A DNA stretch of 64,000 bases, taken from positions 124,001 to 188,000 of the forward strand of contig JAKQDQ010000018.1 in NCBI GenBank assembly GCA_029573725.1. Reading direction: 5' to 3'. Positions 15,990-24,739 of the stretch are shown here, one piece after another. The notes under the pieces are model-generated. The model searched no databases and was not told where the DNA came from. It saw only the letters and a program-made list of their open reading frames with translations. The first letter of the stretch is position 1. The number at the start of each line of letters is the position of its first letter. This DNA is from Verrucomicrobiota bacterium (lineage in GTDB: Bacteria > Verrucomicrobiota > Verrucomicrobiia > Limisphaerales > JADLHS01). Made by a program: the position numbers and the translations under genes.

Positions 15990-17231
15990 ATGCGGCGCCT
16001 CCAATCCGCAGTCCGGGTGGCCGTGGTGATCCTGCCGGGGCTCGTCGCCGCCGGCACCGCTCCCGCGGGAAAATTTCCGGAGGTGGAAATCCCTCCGGTC
16101 GTTCCGGGAGTGGTCATTGACCACGCGCCAGCCGCGTCGGGCCGGTACATCGGTTCACCCAGCCTGGTCGTGTTGACCAACGGAGATTATCTCGCCTCCC
16201 ATGATTTTTTCGGGCCGAACAGCCACGAATTTGCCGCGCCCGTAACGGCGGTGTTCTTGTCTGCGGACCGCGGGGAGCATTGGGAGCCGGTCGCCCGATT
16301 GACCGGACAGTTTTGGTCCGGTTTGTTTGTCCACCGGGGCGCGGTTTATCTTCTCGGCACGGACAAGCACCACGGGCGCATCATCATCCGCCGCTCGATG
16401 GATGGCGGGCGGCATTGGACGCAACCCGTGGATCGGCACACCGGTTTGCTGACGGAGCAGGGTGAATATCATACCGCGCCGACACCCGTCGTGGAGCACA
16501 ACGGACGTTTGTGGCGCGGCTTTGAAAGCGCCATGGGGGGGACGCAGTGGGGCAAACGCTATCAGGCGGGGATGGTGTCCATTCCGGTGGATGCCGACTT
16601 GCTCGAGGCCGGCCAGTGGACGTTCAGTAATTTCCTCCCGCGCGATCCCGCCTGGTTGCACGGGGAGTTCAATGCCTGGCTTGAGGGCAACGCGGTGGTC
16701 GCTCCCAACGGACAGATCGTGGATGTGTTGCGGGTGGACCTGCCGTCAACACCCGAAAAAATCGCCGTGGTGACCCTCAGCGCCGACGGCAAAACCGCCG
16801 CGTTCGATCCGGCGACGGGCTTCCGTGATTTTCCGGGAGGAGCAAAAAAGTTTTCGATCCGTCCCGATCCGCGCGGGGGCGGCTATTGGACTTTGAGTTC
16901 GATTGTGCTGCCGCAGTCGGCGGCCGCTGCCGGAGCGCCGCCGCGGCGGCCGGCCACCGTCCGCAATACGCTGGCGCTGCTGCACAGCCCGGATCTGGGG
17001 CGATGGGAAATTCGCTGCGTGCTTTTGCATCATCCGGACGTTGAGAAGCACGGGTTCCAATACGTGGACTGGCAGTTTGACGGGGACGATCTGATTGCGG
17101 CCGCTCGCACCGCTTATGGCGACGCCCAGGGCGGCGCGCACAATTGTCATGACGCCAACTACCTGACGTTCCACCGCTGGCCGCGGTTTCGGCAGTTGAC
17201 CCGCCGGGATTCGGTGGTGGCGTTGCCGTGA
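15990..17231 (+). CDS. secreted sialidase-like (BNR repeat) protein
   Basis: A 413-residue protein. ATG 15990 is preferred because it has a GGAG ribosome site 5 bp upstream and gives a signal peptide (MRRLQSAVRVAVVILPGLVA); ATG 15951 is the alternative. Asp-box motifs SADRGEHWEP and SMDGGRHWTQP mark a six-bladed sialidase-like propeller. The early Arg region (PAASGRYIGSPSLVVLTNGD) resembles the start of exo-alpha-sialidase domains. Known members hydrolyse sialic acids or related glycosides, but many relatives in this phylum are uncharacterised. The catalytic Tyr/Glu pair cannot be placed with certainty. It follows the nucleoside hydrolase gene, which suggests a shared scavenging role. Confidence 0.85.
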   Translation: MRRLQSAVRVAVVILPGLVAAGTAPAGKFPEVEIPPVVPGVVIDHAPAASGRYIGSPSLVVLTNGDYLASHDFFGPNSHEFAAPVTAVFLSADRGEHWEPVARLTGQFWSGLFVHRGAVYLLGTDKHHGRIIIRRSMDGGRHWTQPVDRHTGLLTEQGEYHTAPTPVVEHNGRLWRGFESAMGGTQWGKRYQAGMVSIPVDADLLEAGQWTFSNFLPRDPAWLHGEFNAWLEGNAVVAPNGQIVDVLRVDLPSTPEKIAVVTLSADGKTAAFDPATGFRDFPGGAKKFSIRPDPRGGGYWTLSSIVLPQSAAAAGAPPRRPATVRNTLALLHSPDLGRWEIRCVLLHHPDVEKHGFQYVDWQFDGDDLIAAARTAYGDAQGGAHNCHDANYLTFHRWPRFRQLTRRDSVVALP

Positions 17232-17264
17232 CGGCGGGCGCGGAAAACGCGAACGGTCCCGCCG

Positions 17265-18497
17265 TTAAATTTTCAGGAACAGTTTCCGCCGGTACATCCA
17301 GAAGAGAATCAGCCACAGGAAAAATAACACCGCCGCGCCATGCACCAATGGTTCGTACGCCGCGCCGAACAATTTGAAAGCATTCACCCCGAGATTGGTG
17401 CTCAACGCTTCACTGATGAAGCCATCAAACAGGTGCGCCATGCAGTAGGCGGCAATCGAGTTCATGCCCACCACGATCAGCGGGTACGACCAGCCTTTCC
17501 GACCCCACCAATCAATCACCGCGTAAAAACCCGCCAGCAGCAGGAAACTCCAGCCGCCGCTGTAGAGCGTCCAACTCGGCGTCCAGATGCGCTTGACCAC
17601 CGGGCAGATTCCCAGCGCGCCCAAACCAGCCCCGAGACCGAGCGCCACCACTCCCGCAATCGTCAGCCATTTGATTTTGTCTGCGGCCGGGCGACCGCTG
17701 CGCAACACGCCCCCGGCCAGCAGGCCGAGAATCATCGTGCCCAGCGTGGGGATGAAACTCAGCGTGGCGTATCCTCCGCCGTTGTACACAAACGGATGTT
17801 CGCGCGGGAACAGATTGAGAAACCAGGTGTCAAACGCCCACGCCAGATTGCTGTTCTTGTTCCAATGCGCCGCAAATCCCGACAGCCGATGCGGCCAGTC
17901 GTCGGGCACACCCACGCTGGCGTAATCAAAACCGGCCGCCGGCAGCGGATACGAGACAAACGCCAGCCAGTAACCGACCAGAATCACGCCGAGCGCAATC
18001 CATTGATCACGCACCGGACGAAATCCCAACACGAACAAGACGAGATAGCCCAGGCCAATTTGCGAAAGCGTGTCTTCAAAGGTCCAGTACGTTTGCGCGC
18101 GGCCGATGGACCGCAGAAACACCCCCAGCAAGACCAACACCAGTGCCCGCCACGCCGCGTGCCCGGTGAGGCGCGCTTTGGATTGGCCGCGCGCGATGCG
18201 GTTGCCAATCGAGAACGGCAGGGCCACCCCGACCAGAAACGAGAACGAGGGCTGGATCAGATCGTGCAGGGAACAGCCGATCCATTCCACATGCGTTTGA
18301 TGATACGCCAGGAATTTCCAAAAACCGCTTTCCGGCAGCGCCCGCGCCACACGCGCAAGGTGCAGCACCTCAGCCATCATCAAAAACATCACGAACCCGC
18401 GATAGGCATCCACGGAAGCCACGCGAACCGGGCGGGTGGCGGCGGACGGCGGGTCGGCGGGCCGCTGCGGAGGCTGGTCCGGCTGGGTGTTGGACAT
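17265..18497 (-). CDS. DUF5009/HGSNAT-like membrane acyltransferase
   Basis: A 410-residue integral membrane protein with about ten hydrophobic segments. It begins with a Pro-rich cytoplasmic tail, then [20 protein letters not shown], the signature start of the COG4299/DUF5009 group that is distantly related to human heparan-alpha-glucosaminide N-acetyltransferase. Relatives are proposed to move an acetyl group across the membrane to a sugar amine. The His in the second segment ([20 protein letters not shown]) is in the region of the proposed acetyl-accepting His. It converges with the sialidase-like gene and diverges from the histidine kinase gene. An envelope-sugar acetylation or scavenging role fits, but is not shown. 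Confidence 0.88.
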   Translation of the reverse strand: MSNTQPDQPPQRPADPPSAATRPVRVASVDAYRGFVMFLMMAEVLHLARVARALPESGFWKFLAYHQTHVEWIGCSLHDLIQPSFSFLVGVALPFSIGNRIARGQSKARLTGHAAWRALVLVLLGVFLRSIGRAQTYWTFEDTLSQIGLGYLVLFVLGFRPVRDQWIALGVILVGYWLAFVSYPLPAAGFDYASVGVPDDWPHRLSGFAAHWNKNSNLAWAFDTWFLNLFPREHPFVYNGGGYATLSFIPTLGTMILGLLAGGVLRSGRPAADKIKWLTIAGVVALGLGAGLGALGICPVVKRIWTPSWTLYSGGWSFLLLAGFYAVIDWWGRKGWSYPLIVVGMNSIAAYCMAHLFDGFISEALSTNLGVNAFKLFGAAYEPLVHGAAVLFFLWLILFWMYRRKLFLKI

Positions 18498-18631
18498 GGC
18501 CGCTTTCTAACTGATCTCCCGTGGAGGCGAAAGGAATTTCAGCGGGGGAACCACGGCGGGCATTTTACAGGATCGGGACAATCCGCTTTCTGAGATTGTG
18601 GAAATACCGCCGCCGGGCAATAGTTTCGGCC

Positions 18632-19762
18632 GTGGTCTTGCCTGCCGCCAAATCAGATTCCGAACCGGCGCGAACGTCGCGCTATTGGATTCCCATCTCA
18701 GCCTTCTGGGCTTTGATCACCCTGGCCACCGTGCTCCAGGAATGGCTGATCCTGCGCGGGGACTTCTGGGCGAACGTCCGCTTTGCGGCGTCCGTCTGGC
18801 TGCCCTGGTCCGTCCTGACGCCCCTCATCGTCTGGGTCACGGAAGCGAACACCCTGACCCGGCCGCACTGGCGCAAAAGCCTCGCCTTGCATCTGCTGAT
18901 TTGTGTGCTGATTGCAGTGCCGTTGGGCCTGGTCAGTAATTGGGCCGGCCCGCCGCCCTCCCGCCGTAATACCGCCGCGCCGTCCAACCCGACTCCATTC
19001 CGGCCCGCGCTCCTGGAGATCATTGTGCGCCGGGGCATCTTTCAATTCCCAACCTACTGGGCCATTGTCGCCATCGCCCACGCCTTCATCTTCTCCCAGC
19101 GCGCCCGCGAACGGGAACAACTCGCGCTCAATCTGGAGGCGCGCCTCGCCAAGTCCCGCCTGCAGGCGCTGCAGATGCAGCTCAACCCGCATTTCCTGTT
19201 CAACACGCTCAATTCCATCGCCTCGCTCATACACGAAAATCCCGGGGCCGCCGATGAAATGATCACCTCGCTGAGCGAATTTCTGCGCCTGACGCTCAAG
19301 ACTTCCGACCGCTCCGAAGTGCCGCTGCGCGAAGAAATGGATTTTCTCAATCATTACCTGGCCATCGAACAAATCCGCTTCGGCGACCGGCTGCGCGTCG
19401 AGAAACACATCGAACCCGCGCTCCTCGGCGCCCAGGTCCCGGTGCTGATTCTGCAACCGCTCGTGGAAAACGCCATCAAACATGGCATTGAAAAGAAACT
19501 CGGCCCGGGCGTGGTAACAATCACCGCCAGTCGCACCGGGGAAACGCTGCAACTCCAGGTCCAGGACAACGGACGCGGGCTGTCCTCCGCTGCGGGCGGG
19601 CAGATTTCCGAGGGCGTCGGGCTGGCCAACATCCGCGCCCGCCTGCGCGAACTGGCCGGGGATGCGGCCACATTGCAAATCGGCAGTCCGGCCGAAGGCG
19701 GATTCATCGCCACCATCCGCCTGCCGTGGCGGACCATTCCTTCACGCGCCTCACAGGTTTGA
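18632..19762 (+). CDS. LytS-type sensor histidine kinase
   Basis: A 376-residue protein from GTG 18632. The reading frame is open back to a GTG at 18521, but that start would leave only 23 bp to the divergent gene, so the true start is uncertain. Four membrane segments occupy the first 160 residues. A helix REREQLALNLEARLAKSRLQ then leads to the His_kinase (LytS) H-box LQLNPHFLFNTLNSI-like region, with N-box QPLVENAIKHGI and G-box DNGRGL. It should phosphorylate the LytTR regulator encoded 6 bp downstream. No extracellular sensor domain is evident, so sensing is probably intramembrane. Confidence 0.93.
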   Translation: MVLPAAKSDSEPARTSRYWIPISAFWALITLATVLQEWLILRGDFWANVRFAASVWLPWSVLTPLIVWVTEANTLTRPHWRKSLALHLLICVLIAVPLGLVSNWAGPPPSRRNTAAPSNPTPFRPALLEIIVRRGIFQFPTYWAIVAIAHAFIFSQRAREREQLALNLEARLAKSRLQALQMQLNPHFLFNTLNSIASLIHENPGAADEMITSLSEFLRLTLKTSDRSEVPLREEMDFLNHYLAIEQIRFGDRLRVEKHIEPALLGAQVPVLILQPLVENAIKHGIEKKLGPGVVTITASRTGETLQLQVQDNGRGLSSAAGGQISEGVGLANIRARLRELAGDAATLQIGSPAEGGFIATIRLPWRTIPSRASQV

Positions 19763-19768
19763 TCCCGC

Positions 19769-20530
19769 ATGAAACTCCGAGTGCTCATCGTGGACGACGA
19801 AGCCCTGGCGCGCTCGCGCGTCAGGAAGATGCTCACGACCGAACCCGACGTGGAAGTCATTGGTGAAGCCGGCAACGGTCCGGACGCCATCGCCTTCATT
19901 CAGCAGCATCGCCCTGACCTGGCTTTTCTCGATGTGCAGATGCCCGAGGTCAGCGGCTTCGACGTGTTGCGGGCGATTTCCCCGGAGCAGTGGCCGGCAG
20001 TCATCTTTGTGACCGCACATGATCAGCACGCGCTGGAAGCGTTTGAAGTACACGCGTTGGATTACCTGTTGAAACCGTTCAAGGAAGCGCGTTTTCGCGA
20101 AGCCCTGCAACGCGCGCGGGAACATTTGCAGACCCGGCATACGGCCACGCTGAATCAAAATCTCCAGGCCCTGCTCGGAGGGGGGAAGGCGGAGACGCTC
20201 TATCCCACCCGCTTGACGGTGAAGTCCGGCGACCGCACCGCGTTTGTCAAACTCGACGAAGTGGATTACATCGAGGCGGCCGCCAATTACGCCATCCTTC
20301 ACTGCGGCGCGCAGAATCACATCCTGCGCGAGACCTTGACCCGTCTTGAAACCCGGCTCTCACCCAGACAGTTTCTCCGGGTCAACCGCTCGGCCATCGT
20401 CAATCTCGAGCGCGTGAAGGAAGTGAAACCGGCGTTCCGGGGCGAATATGTGGTCGTCCTCAAGAACGGCAAGGAACTCTCCCTCACGCGCGGCGTGCGC
20501 GAAATCCAGCAGCGCCTGGAGTTTCTTTAA
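19769..20530 (+). CDS. LytTR-family response regulator
   Basis: A 253-residue response regulator. The receiver domain (residues 1-120) has the acidic pair in VDDEALAR, phospho-acceptor Asp in LAFLDVQMP, and the switch Lys in LLKPF. The C-terminal LytTR DNA-binding domain includes VDYIEAAANYAILHCG and FLRVNRSAIVNLERVKEV. LytTR proteins bind imperfect direct repeats in promoters. The gene forms a two-gene operon with the LytS-like kinase. The next same-strand genes are a small orphan gene and the macAB-type efflux operon, which makes these candidate targets, although no operator could be identified by eye. Confidence 0.95.
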   Translation: MKLRVLIVDDEALARSRVRKMLTTEPDVEVIGEAGNGPDAIAFIQQHRPDLAFLDVQMPEVSGFDVLRAISPEQWPAVIFVTAHDQHALEAFEVHALDYLLKPFKEARFREALQRAREHLQTRHTATLNQNLQALLGGGKAETLYPTRLTVKSGDRTAFVKLDEVDYIEAAANYAILHCGAQNHILRETLTRLETRLSPRQFLRVNRSAIVNLERVKEVKPAFRGEYVVVLKNGKELSLTRGVREIQQRLEFL

Positions 20531-20558
20531 CTCGCCCCCCGGCGGTTTCATCCCGTTT
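20525..20558. repeat. dispersed 34-bp repeat, copy A
   Basis: The core CGGTTTCATCCCGTTT lies at the right end. Compared by eye, 27 of 34 positions match copy B at 21188-21221. The copy overlaps the stop codon of the response regulator gene. Together the copies flank the small gene at 20643-21017, and they look like members of a dispersed intergenic repeat family. Confidence 0.6.
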
Positions 20559-20642
20559 TTCCCGTCCTTCATCCCAAAGCAGAAACTTTCGTCCTGCGCC
20601 GGAGTCCAACCCTCCAGCAGCGAGTGCTGTGTAAGGATGAAT

Positions 20643-21017
20643 ATGCAAATACAAACACGAATCAGCTATCTCGAACGGCTTTTCACCCGTTCCTGTCTGG
20701 AAACTTCCGTGGTCGTGGATCGTGCCCCCAGGCTCCTGCCAACCACCGGAAGGTCGCAGCGCGATCGGACGCACACCCAGTTGCATCAATTGAAACGTCA
20801 GTTGCTCCGCGTCGCGCTTGAAGCGACGCCGCAGACGCACCTGTTCAAGCGCCTCTGTGGCGCCGCCAACCAGGCGGCCGAACGGGCGTGGGAAACGGAT
20901 TTCCCGCTCTTGGTATTTCCCTGTCTGTTCGAAGAACTGGTTGCCGCGGTCCGGCAAACGTCTCCGCAGCCGGCTCCCGAAGTGGCCGCGGCCTTGTGGA
21001 CGCCCGCCTTTGCCTGA
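20643..21017 (+). CDS. small protein of unknown function
   Basis: A 124-residue predicted protein from ATG 20643, with AAGGA six bases upstream; another ATG at 20637 is too close to that site. It is rich in Leu, Arg, Gln and Thr and looks largely helical (THTQLHQLKRQLLRVALEAT, LFEELVAAVRQTSPQPAPEV). No signal peptide, membrane segment or known domain is seen. It lies between the LytTR regulator and the efflux adaptor gene, on the same strand, and is flanked by copies of a short dispersed repeat. The ribosome site and position argue that it is real, but third-position base preference is not decisive. It may be an orphan regulator or adaptor of the system. Confidence 0.5.
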   Translation: MQIQTRISYLERLFTRSCLETSVVVDRAPRLLPTTGRSQRDRTHTQLHQLKRQLLRVALEATPQTHLFKRLCGAANQAAERAWETDFPLLVFPCLFEELVAAVRQTSPQPAPEVAAALWTPAFA

Positions 21018-21409
21018 ACCGGAAGGCTCCAGTTGGACACGTTCCCCCGTGGCAGCGACGCTCCGTCGTCTGGTGGTGGCGGCGACGCCCATGTCGCCGC
21101 GAGGTGGTACTCCGAACCGAGTATCGTAACGACATCCGCGCTTGCAGTGAAGGGCGTGCAGCCTTGGCCCCCGGACGAATGCCTGGACTTCAGTTCGCCT
21201 CCCGGATGATTCATCCCGTTTGATTCCAATCGCGCTTTTCCCGCCGGGCTGGGACGCCCGCCTCTCCGGCAAGCACGCATGCTGGCCGCCACTTCGGCGT
21301 TCAAATTCGTCCCCGGGCATCGGGTTTTTATCCCGTTGCTTCCGACTTCCATCCCTAACCCGTCGCCAGCACGGTTTCAATGCAGTCTATTGGTTCAGTA
21401 AGGAAAACT
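21018..21409. other. 392-bp intergenic region with repeat copies, no gene
   Basis: No convincing coding frame is visible on either strand. The region contains repeat copy B and a weaker third copy near 21327-21355, whose right half resembles 20547-20575 (22 of 29 positions). It leads into the efflux adaptor gene, which has its own ribosome site AAGGA at 21400-21404. A promoter for the efflux operon must lie here or further upstream, but no clear -35/-10 pair is recognised. Confidence 0.5.
21188..21221. repeat. dispersed 34-bp repeat, copy B
   Basis: This matches copy A at 20525-20558 in 27 of 34 positions and in the same orientation, ending in TTCATCCCGTTT. It is within the intergenic space upstream of the efflux operon. 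Confidence 0.6.
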
Positions 21410-22732
21410 ATGACCCACTTGCAGACCAACGACCGGATGCCCAACGCGGCAGCGAACCACGCGCCCACCAGCCCGGCGCACCCCACCGCGGCCGAGAGCG
21501 ACATTCTCGATCTGCTTGGAGGCGACACCTCCGCAGCCCCGGCCAAATCGCGGCGCAACTGGTGGCTCGCGGCCATCGGGTTGCTGTTGACGCTGGGCGC
21601 CACGGGCTACTTCGTCCGCGGCAGCGGATCAACCACCCCCACGGAATACAAAACCACGCCCGTCACGCGCGGCGACATCACGCAAAGCGTCACTGCCAAC
21701 GGCCAGATTGCGCCCATTAAAACCGTCACCGTGGGCAGCCAGGTTTCCGGCATCATCACCAGGATTCTCGTGGACTATAATTCTCCCGTCACCAACGGCC
21801 AGGTGATCGCGCAGATTGATCCCTCGACGTACGAGCAATCGCTGATTCAAGCCGAGGCCGACATGGCCAACGCCCAGGCGGCGCTCTCCCTGGCGCAATT
21901 GAATCATAACCGGAGCACGGAACTCCTCGCCGCCAATGCGCTGCCCCGGGCGGACTACGAAAGCACCGAAGTCGCGTTGCAACAAGCCCAGGCCACCGTG
22001 AAATCCCGCGAAGCCGCGCTAAAGAAGGCGCAGGTGGATCTGGAGCGCACCACGATCTACTCGCCGATTGACGGCATCGTCATCACCCGCGCGGTGGACT
22101 TCGGCCAGACCGTCGCCGCCAGCCTGAACGCTCCCACGCTGTTCACCATCGCCCAGGATTTGAAACAGATGCACATCGAGGCGGCGGTTTCGGAAGCGGA
22201 CATCGGCGGCGTGACGGAAGGTCAAACTGTAAACTTCACCGTGGATGCGTATCCCAACCACACCTTCAACGGACTGGTTACCCAGGTACGTTACGAGGCC
22301 AGCACGAATCAGAACGTCGTGAACTACACCACCATTGTGGACGTGAACAACGACGACCTGCGCCTCCGGCCCGGCATGACGGCCAACGCCACCATCATCA
22401 CCGCGCAACGCAAGGATGTCTTGCGCCTCCCCAATGCGGCCCTGCGCTTCAAACCCGCAGAAACGGCAGCGGCTGACCATTCACATCAAACGGATTCCAC
22501 ATCCGCGTCTAACGCAACGAAAACGGTTTACGTTGCGAACAACACCAACAGCGCCAGCCTGCTGCGCCCGACAAAGATTGCCACGGGCATCAGCGACAGT
22601 TCCTGGACGGAAGTCGTCTCCGGCCTCCACGAAGGCGAACGCGTCGCCACCGGCACCGCCCAGGCCGGCACGACCCCGACCGTCGCCGGCACGAGCAATC
22701 CCTTTAGCGGCGGCATGCGGCCACCGCGTTGA
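21410..22732 (+). CDS. MacA-like periplasmic adaptor (HlyD/RND MFP family)
   Basis: A 440-residue adaptor starting at ATG 21410 behind AAGGAAAACT. An N-terminal cytoplasmic stretch of about 45 residues precedes one membrane anchor (NWWLAAIGLLLTLGATGYF). Next come the biotinyl-lipoyl half-motif VTANGQIAPIKTVTVGSQVS, a helical hairpin (AEADMANAQAALSLAQLNHN through EAALKKAQVDLERT), the second lipoyl half YSPIDGIVITRAVDFGQTV, and beta-barrel and membrane-proximal domains. It is the periplasmic bridge of a MacAB-type tripartite ABC exporter for peptides, macrolides or lipids. The ATPase gene starts 19 bp downstream. The outer-membrane partner gene in the same operon is disrupted. Confidence 0.93.
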   Translation: MTHLQTNDRMPNAAANHAPTSPAHPTAAESDILDLLGGDTSAAPAKSRRNWWLAAIGLLLTLGATGYFVRGSGSTTPTEYKTTPVTRGDITQSVTANGQIAPIKTVTVGSQVSGIITRILVDYNSPVTNGQVIAQIDPSTYEQSLIQAEADMANAQAALSLAQLNHNRSTELLAANALPRADYESTEVALQQAQATVKSREAALKKAQVDLERTTIYSPIDGIVITRAVDFGQTVAASLNAPTLFTIAQDLKQMHIEAAVSEADIGGVTEGQTVNFTVDAYPNHTFNGLVTQVRYEASTNQNVVNYTTIVDVNNDDLRLRPGMTANATIITAQRKDVLRLPNAALRFKPAETAAADHSHQTDSTSASNATKTVYVANNTNSASLLRPTKIATGISDSSWTEVVSGLHEGERVATGTAQAGTTPTVAGTSNPFSGGMRPPR

Positions 22733-22751
22733 GCCAGACCCAGGAGTTCTC

Positions 22752-23528
22752 ATGAACACGCAAATCAAACCCGTCATCGCGCTCGACAATTTCGAGAAGG
22801 TCTATCAGACCGGCGAAGTGAAAGTCCACGCCGTGCGCGGCATCTCGCTGCGCATCATGCCGGGCGAATTCGTCGCCGTCATGGGTGCGAGCGGCTCGGG
22901 CAAATCCACGCTCATGAACACCATCGGCTGCCTCGATCGCCCGAGCGCCGGACATTATTTCCTCGATGGCGTGAACGTCCGCTCGCTCGACCGGGATGCG
23001 CTGGCCGATTTGCGCAATCAGAAACTCGGTTTCGTCTTTCAAGGATTCAACCTCCTCTCGCGCACCACCGCCGAGGAGAATGTCGCTTTGCCGCTCCGGT
23101 ATTCGCGTCGCGAAAAGGTCGGCAACCCGCAACGTCACCAACGGGCGTTGCGGGCTCTCCAATTGGTCGGCCTGGAAAGCCGCGCCAATCATCATCCCAA
23201 CCAGCTCTCGGGCGGTCAGCAACAGCGCGTCGCCATCGCGCGCGCTCTGGTTAACCGCCCGAAGCTGCTTCTCGCGGATGAACCCACCGGCAATCTCGAC
23301 ACCCAGACCAGCATCGAGATCATGGGCATTTTTCAACGGCTCAACCACGCGGGCATGACCATCATCATGGTCACGCACGAGCCGGACATCGCGCAGTATT
23401 GCCGCCGGCAGATCGTCATGCGCGACGGCCGCATCGTCAGCGACGAACCGGTCGCCCGTCGCCGCGACGCCACCGAAGAACTCGGCAAGCTCAAGTCCGA
23501 ACAACAAACTCTCCAACTCACCGTATGA
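22752..23528 (+). CDS. MacB/LolD-type ABC transporter ATP-binding protein
   Basis: A 258-residue ABC ATPase from ATG 22752 behind AGGAG. It has Walker [11 protein letters not shown]-loop [18 protein letters not shown], signature [16 protein letters not shown], Walker [13 protein letters not shown] and the H-loop His in MVTHEP. The [16 protein letters not shown] block is typical of MacB, LolD and FtsE-like ATPases working with an FtsX-like permease. Its stop overlaps the permease start as ATGA. In E. coli MacB the ATPase and permease are one chain; here they are separate, the more common arrangement elsewhere. Confidence 0.96.
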   Translation: MNTQIKPVIALDNFEKVYQTGEVKVHAVRGISLRIMPGEFVAVMGASGSGKSTLMNTIGCLDRPSAGHYFLDGVNVRSLDRDALADLRNQKLGFVFQGFNLLSRTTAEENVALPLRYSRREKVGNPQRHQRALRALQLVGLESRANHHPNQLSGGQQQRVAIARALVNRPKLLLADEPTGNLDTQTSIEIMGIFQRLNHAGMTIIMVTHEPDIAQYCRRQIVMRDGRIVSDEPVARRRDATEELGKLKSEQQTLQLTV

Positions 23529-24739
23529 TCCTCGACACACTCGATATCGCCGTCCGCGCGTTGCGCCGCAACCTGCTCCGCACGCTGCTCACCATGTTGG
23601 GCATCATGATCGGCGTCGCCGCCGTCATCGCCATGGTCGCCATCGGCAACGGCGCCAAGGCCCAGGTGGAAAACCAGATCGCCTCCCTCGGCCAGAACAT
23701 GATTCTCGTCATGTCCGGCAACGCGACGCGCGGCGGCGTCTCCATGGGCTTCGGCGGCGCCAATTCGCTGACCAAGGAGGACCTCGCCGCGCTCCGGAAG
23801 GAAATCCCCGGCATCAGCGCGGTCACGCCCGAGATTCGCACCTCGGCCCAGGTCGCCGCCGGCAACGAAAACATCAGCACCAGCATCATCGGCGCGAACG
23901 AGGAGTTCACCACCATCCGCAACTGGCCCATCAAGGACGGCGCCAACTTCACCGAGGCGGAGGTGCGTTCCTCCAGCAAGGTCGCCTTGATCGGCACCAC
24001 CACCGCCAAAACGCTCTTTGGCGACGCCAATCCCGTCGGGCAGATCATCCGCATCAAGAGCGCGCCGTTCACCATCGTCGGCCTGCTCACGTCCAAAGGC
24101 ACCTCCCTCATGGGCAATGATCAGGACGACACCATCATCGTCCCCTACACCAGCGCCATGGTCCGCCTGACCGGCGACACCAAATTCCGCGCGTTGAACG
24201 TCCAGGCGGAATCCGCCGCCGCGATGAGCGAAGTGCAATCCCAGATCGCCGACCTGTTGCGCCAGCGCCACCGCATCGGCGCGGACAAGGACGACGATTT
24301 CATCATCCGCACGCAACAACAGATCACCGAGATGGCCACCTCGACCTCCAAGGTCATGACGATGCTGCTCGGCGCGGTGGCGGGCGTCTCCCTGCTCGTC
24401 GGCGGCATCGGCATCATGAACATCATGCTCGTCAGCGTCACCGAGCGGACGCGCGAAATCGGCGTGCGCATGTCCATCGGCGCGCGGGGCAGCGACATTC
24501 TCCGCCAGTTCCTCATCGAAGCGGTCACGCTCAGTCTGGGCGGCGGGTTGATCGGCATCCTGCTCGGGATCGGCAGCGCGGCGCTGGTTTCGGCCAGGTT
24601 CGGCTGGAGCACGCTCGTCTCCACCCAGTCCATCCTGATGGCCTTCGCGTTCAGCGCGTTGATCGGCATTTTCTTCGGCTTCTATCCGGCGCGCAAAGCC
24701 GCGCGCCTCGACCCCATTGATGCCTTGCGTTATGAATAA
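23525..24739 (+). CDS. MacB-type ABC transporter permease
   Basis: A 404-residue permease of the FtsX/MacB fold. An N-terminal membrane helix (LLTMLGIMIGVAAVIAMVAI) is followed by a large periplasmic MacB_PCD domain (residues about 40-270) and three C-terminal helices, with the motifs GGIGIMNIMLVSVTERTREIG and FYPARKAARLDPIDALRYE typical of the family. It works as mechanotransmitter between ATPase and periplasmic adaptor. It overlaps the ATPase gene by 4 bp and the outer-membrane factor gene by 8 bp, so all four were one operon. Confidence 0.96.
   Translation: MILDTLDIAVRALRRNLLRTLLTMLGIMIGVAAVIAMVAIGNGAKAQVENQIASLGQNMILVMSGNATRGGVSMGFGGANSLTKEDLAALRKEIPGISAVTPEIRTSAQVAAGNENISTSIIGANEEFTTIRNWPIKDGANFTEAEVRSSSKVALIGTTTAKTLFGDANPVGQIIRIKSAPFTIVGLLTSKGTSLMGNDQDDTIIVPYTSAMVRLTGDTKFRALNVQAESAAAMSEVQSQIADLLRQRHRIGADKDDDFIIRTQQQITEMATSTSKVMTMLLGAVAGVSLLVGGIGIMNIMLVSVTERTREIGVRMSIGARGSDILRQFLIEAVTLSLGGGLIGILLGIGSAALVSARFGWSTLVSTQSILMAFAFSALIGIFFGFYPARKAARLDPIDALRYE

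Noticed and set aside
20531-20642. Start of the small gene at 20448 inside the response regulator
   Set aside because: The frame overlaps the LytTR domain out of phase; a ribosome site supports 20643.
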